64,000 bases of DNA from assembly GCF_004216555.1 (NCBI RefSeq), contig NZ_SGWQ01000001.1:555126-619125 (forward strand), read 5' to 3'. This document shows, piece after piece, positions 63,760 through 64,000 of the stretch. Within the stretch, counting starts at the first letter, position 1, and each line of letters opens with the position of its first letter. The DNA is from Herbihabitans rhizosphaerae. Its GTDB lineage: Bacteria; Actinomycetota; Actinomycetes; Mycobacteriales; Pseudonocardiaceae. A program made the position numbers and the translations under genes. Under the pieces are notes generated by a model. That model did not search any database, was not told where the DNA came from, and saw only the letters and a list, made by a program, of their open reading frames with translations.

Positions 63760-64000
63760 TCCACGGTGATCATGGTCGGCCCGCCGTGCGGGCTGTCCAC
63801 GCGCAGTGTGCCGTCAACCGATTCGACACGCTGCCGCACACCGCGCAAACCAGTGCCCCCGTTGTCGCCACCGCCCTCAGCCGCGCCGCCGTGCCCGTCG
63901 TCGGAGACCTCGGCGCGCAGCACGGTGCCGATCCGCTCCAGGCGCACCACCGCCGAGCCGGCCCCGCTGTGCTTGGCCACGTTGGTCAACGCCTCGGTCA
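63741..64000 (-). CDS. Sensor histidine kinase, C-terminal part (cut by window end)
   Basis: The visible 85 or so residues are the HATPase domain: TEALTNVAKHSGAGSAVVRL (N box), AEVSDDGHGG (G1), GTGLRGVRQRVESVDGTLRVDSP (G2). This is the NarX/DesK-like kinase type that pairs with LuxR-family regulators. The frame continues past 64000, so the dimerisation and sensor regions are not visible. Confidence 0.92.
   Translation of the reverse strand, partial: TEALTNVAKHSGAGSAVVRLERIGTVLRAEVSDDGHGGAAEGGGDNGGTGLRGVRQRVESVDGTLRVDSPHGGPTMITVECPCGS

Overview
The window is high-GC, densely coded actinobacterial DNA. GTG starts, 4-bp ATGA/GTGA gene overlaps, a DUF397/XRE-DUF5753 pair, many TetR regulators, F420-type and FadD enzymes and a cholesterol oxidase of Streptomyces type all suggest a filamentous actinomycete, most likely of the Pseudonocardiaceae. 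This placement is inference; no rRNA or other phylogenetic marker is present.

Layout. 1-543: distal end of a CRISPR array. 756-3173: VapBC-like toxin-antitoxin pair, DUF397/XRE pair and a small orphan gene. 3485-14142: complete type I-G (formerly I-U) CRISPR-Cas locus, cas3-csx17-csb1-csb2-cas4/cas1-cas2, then a leader and a 23-repeat array. 14237-22155: decayed deazaflavin-oxidoreductase pseudogene, acyl-CoA ligase with its TetR regulator, SET and DUF1801 proteins, sugar transporter plus beta-glucosidase, a tandem pair of small unknown proteins and an SGNH hydrolase. 22152-29181: anti-sigma/ECF-sigma pair followed by a metal-acquisition operon (Fe-S-like small protein, siderophore-type ABC importer, MFS transporter) that ends in a 22-codon peptide gene, a strong hairpin and a SagB-type dehydrogenase. 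29169-43629: DUF2867 pair with TetR, a large secreted repeat protein, two stand-alone condensation-domain proteins, cholesterol oxidase, and an N-formylglutamate-amidohydrolase/saccharopine-dehydrogenase-like operon with TetR. 43662-46254: cobalamin riboswitch and metE. 46259-52702: 1821-residue polymorphic toxin ending in an EndoU nuclease domain, with its immunity gene. 52829-58389: regulators and two secreted S33-type hydrolases, one without a catalytic triad, and tRNA-Arg(CCU). 58559-64000: long-chain acyl-CoA ligase, VWA protein, DnaA-box cluster and a two-component system cut by the window end.

The most interesting system is at 22.1-29.2 kb. An ECF sigma factor, its histidine-bearing membrane anti-sigma factor and two near-identical promoters placed 8-9 nt before start codons appear to control an operon. 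That operon combines metallophore import, an MFS transporter, a tiny very basic peptide with a near-perfect Shine-Dalgarno sequence, an intercistronic hairpin and a peptide-type flavin dehydrogenase. This looks like a ribosomal-peptide (RiPP) metallophore locus without a YcaO cyclodehydratase. Other points of note are two CRISPR arrays whose repeats differ in the stem but share the crRNA handle, a triad-less hydrolase sharing an operator with a TetR gene, mirrored MerR promoters, and a recurrent palindrome GTCCANNNTGGAC that sits in one fixed reading frame of many genes.
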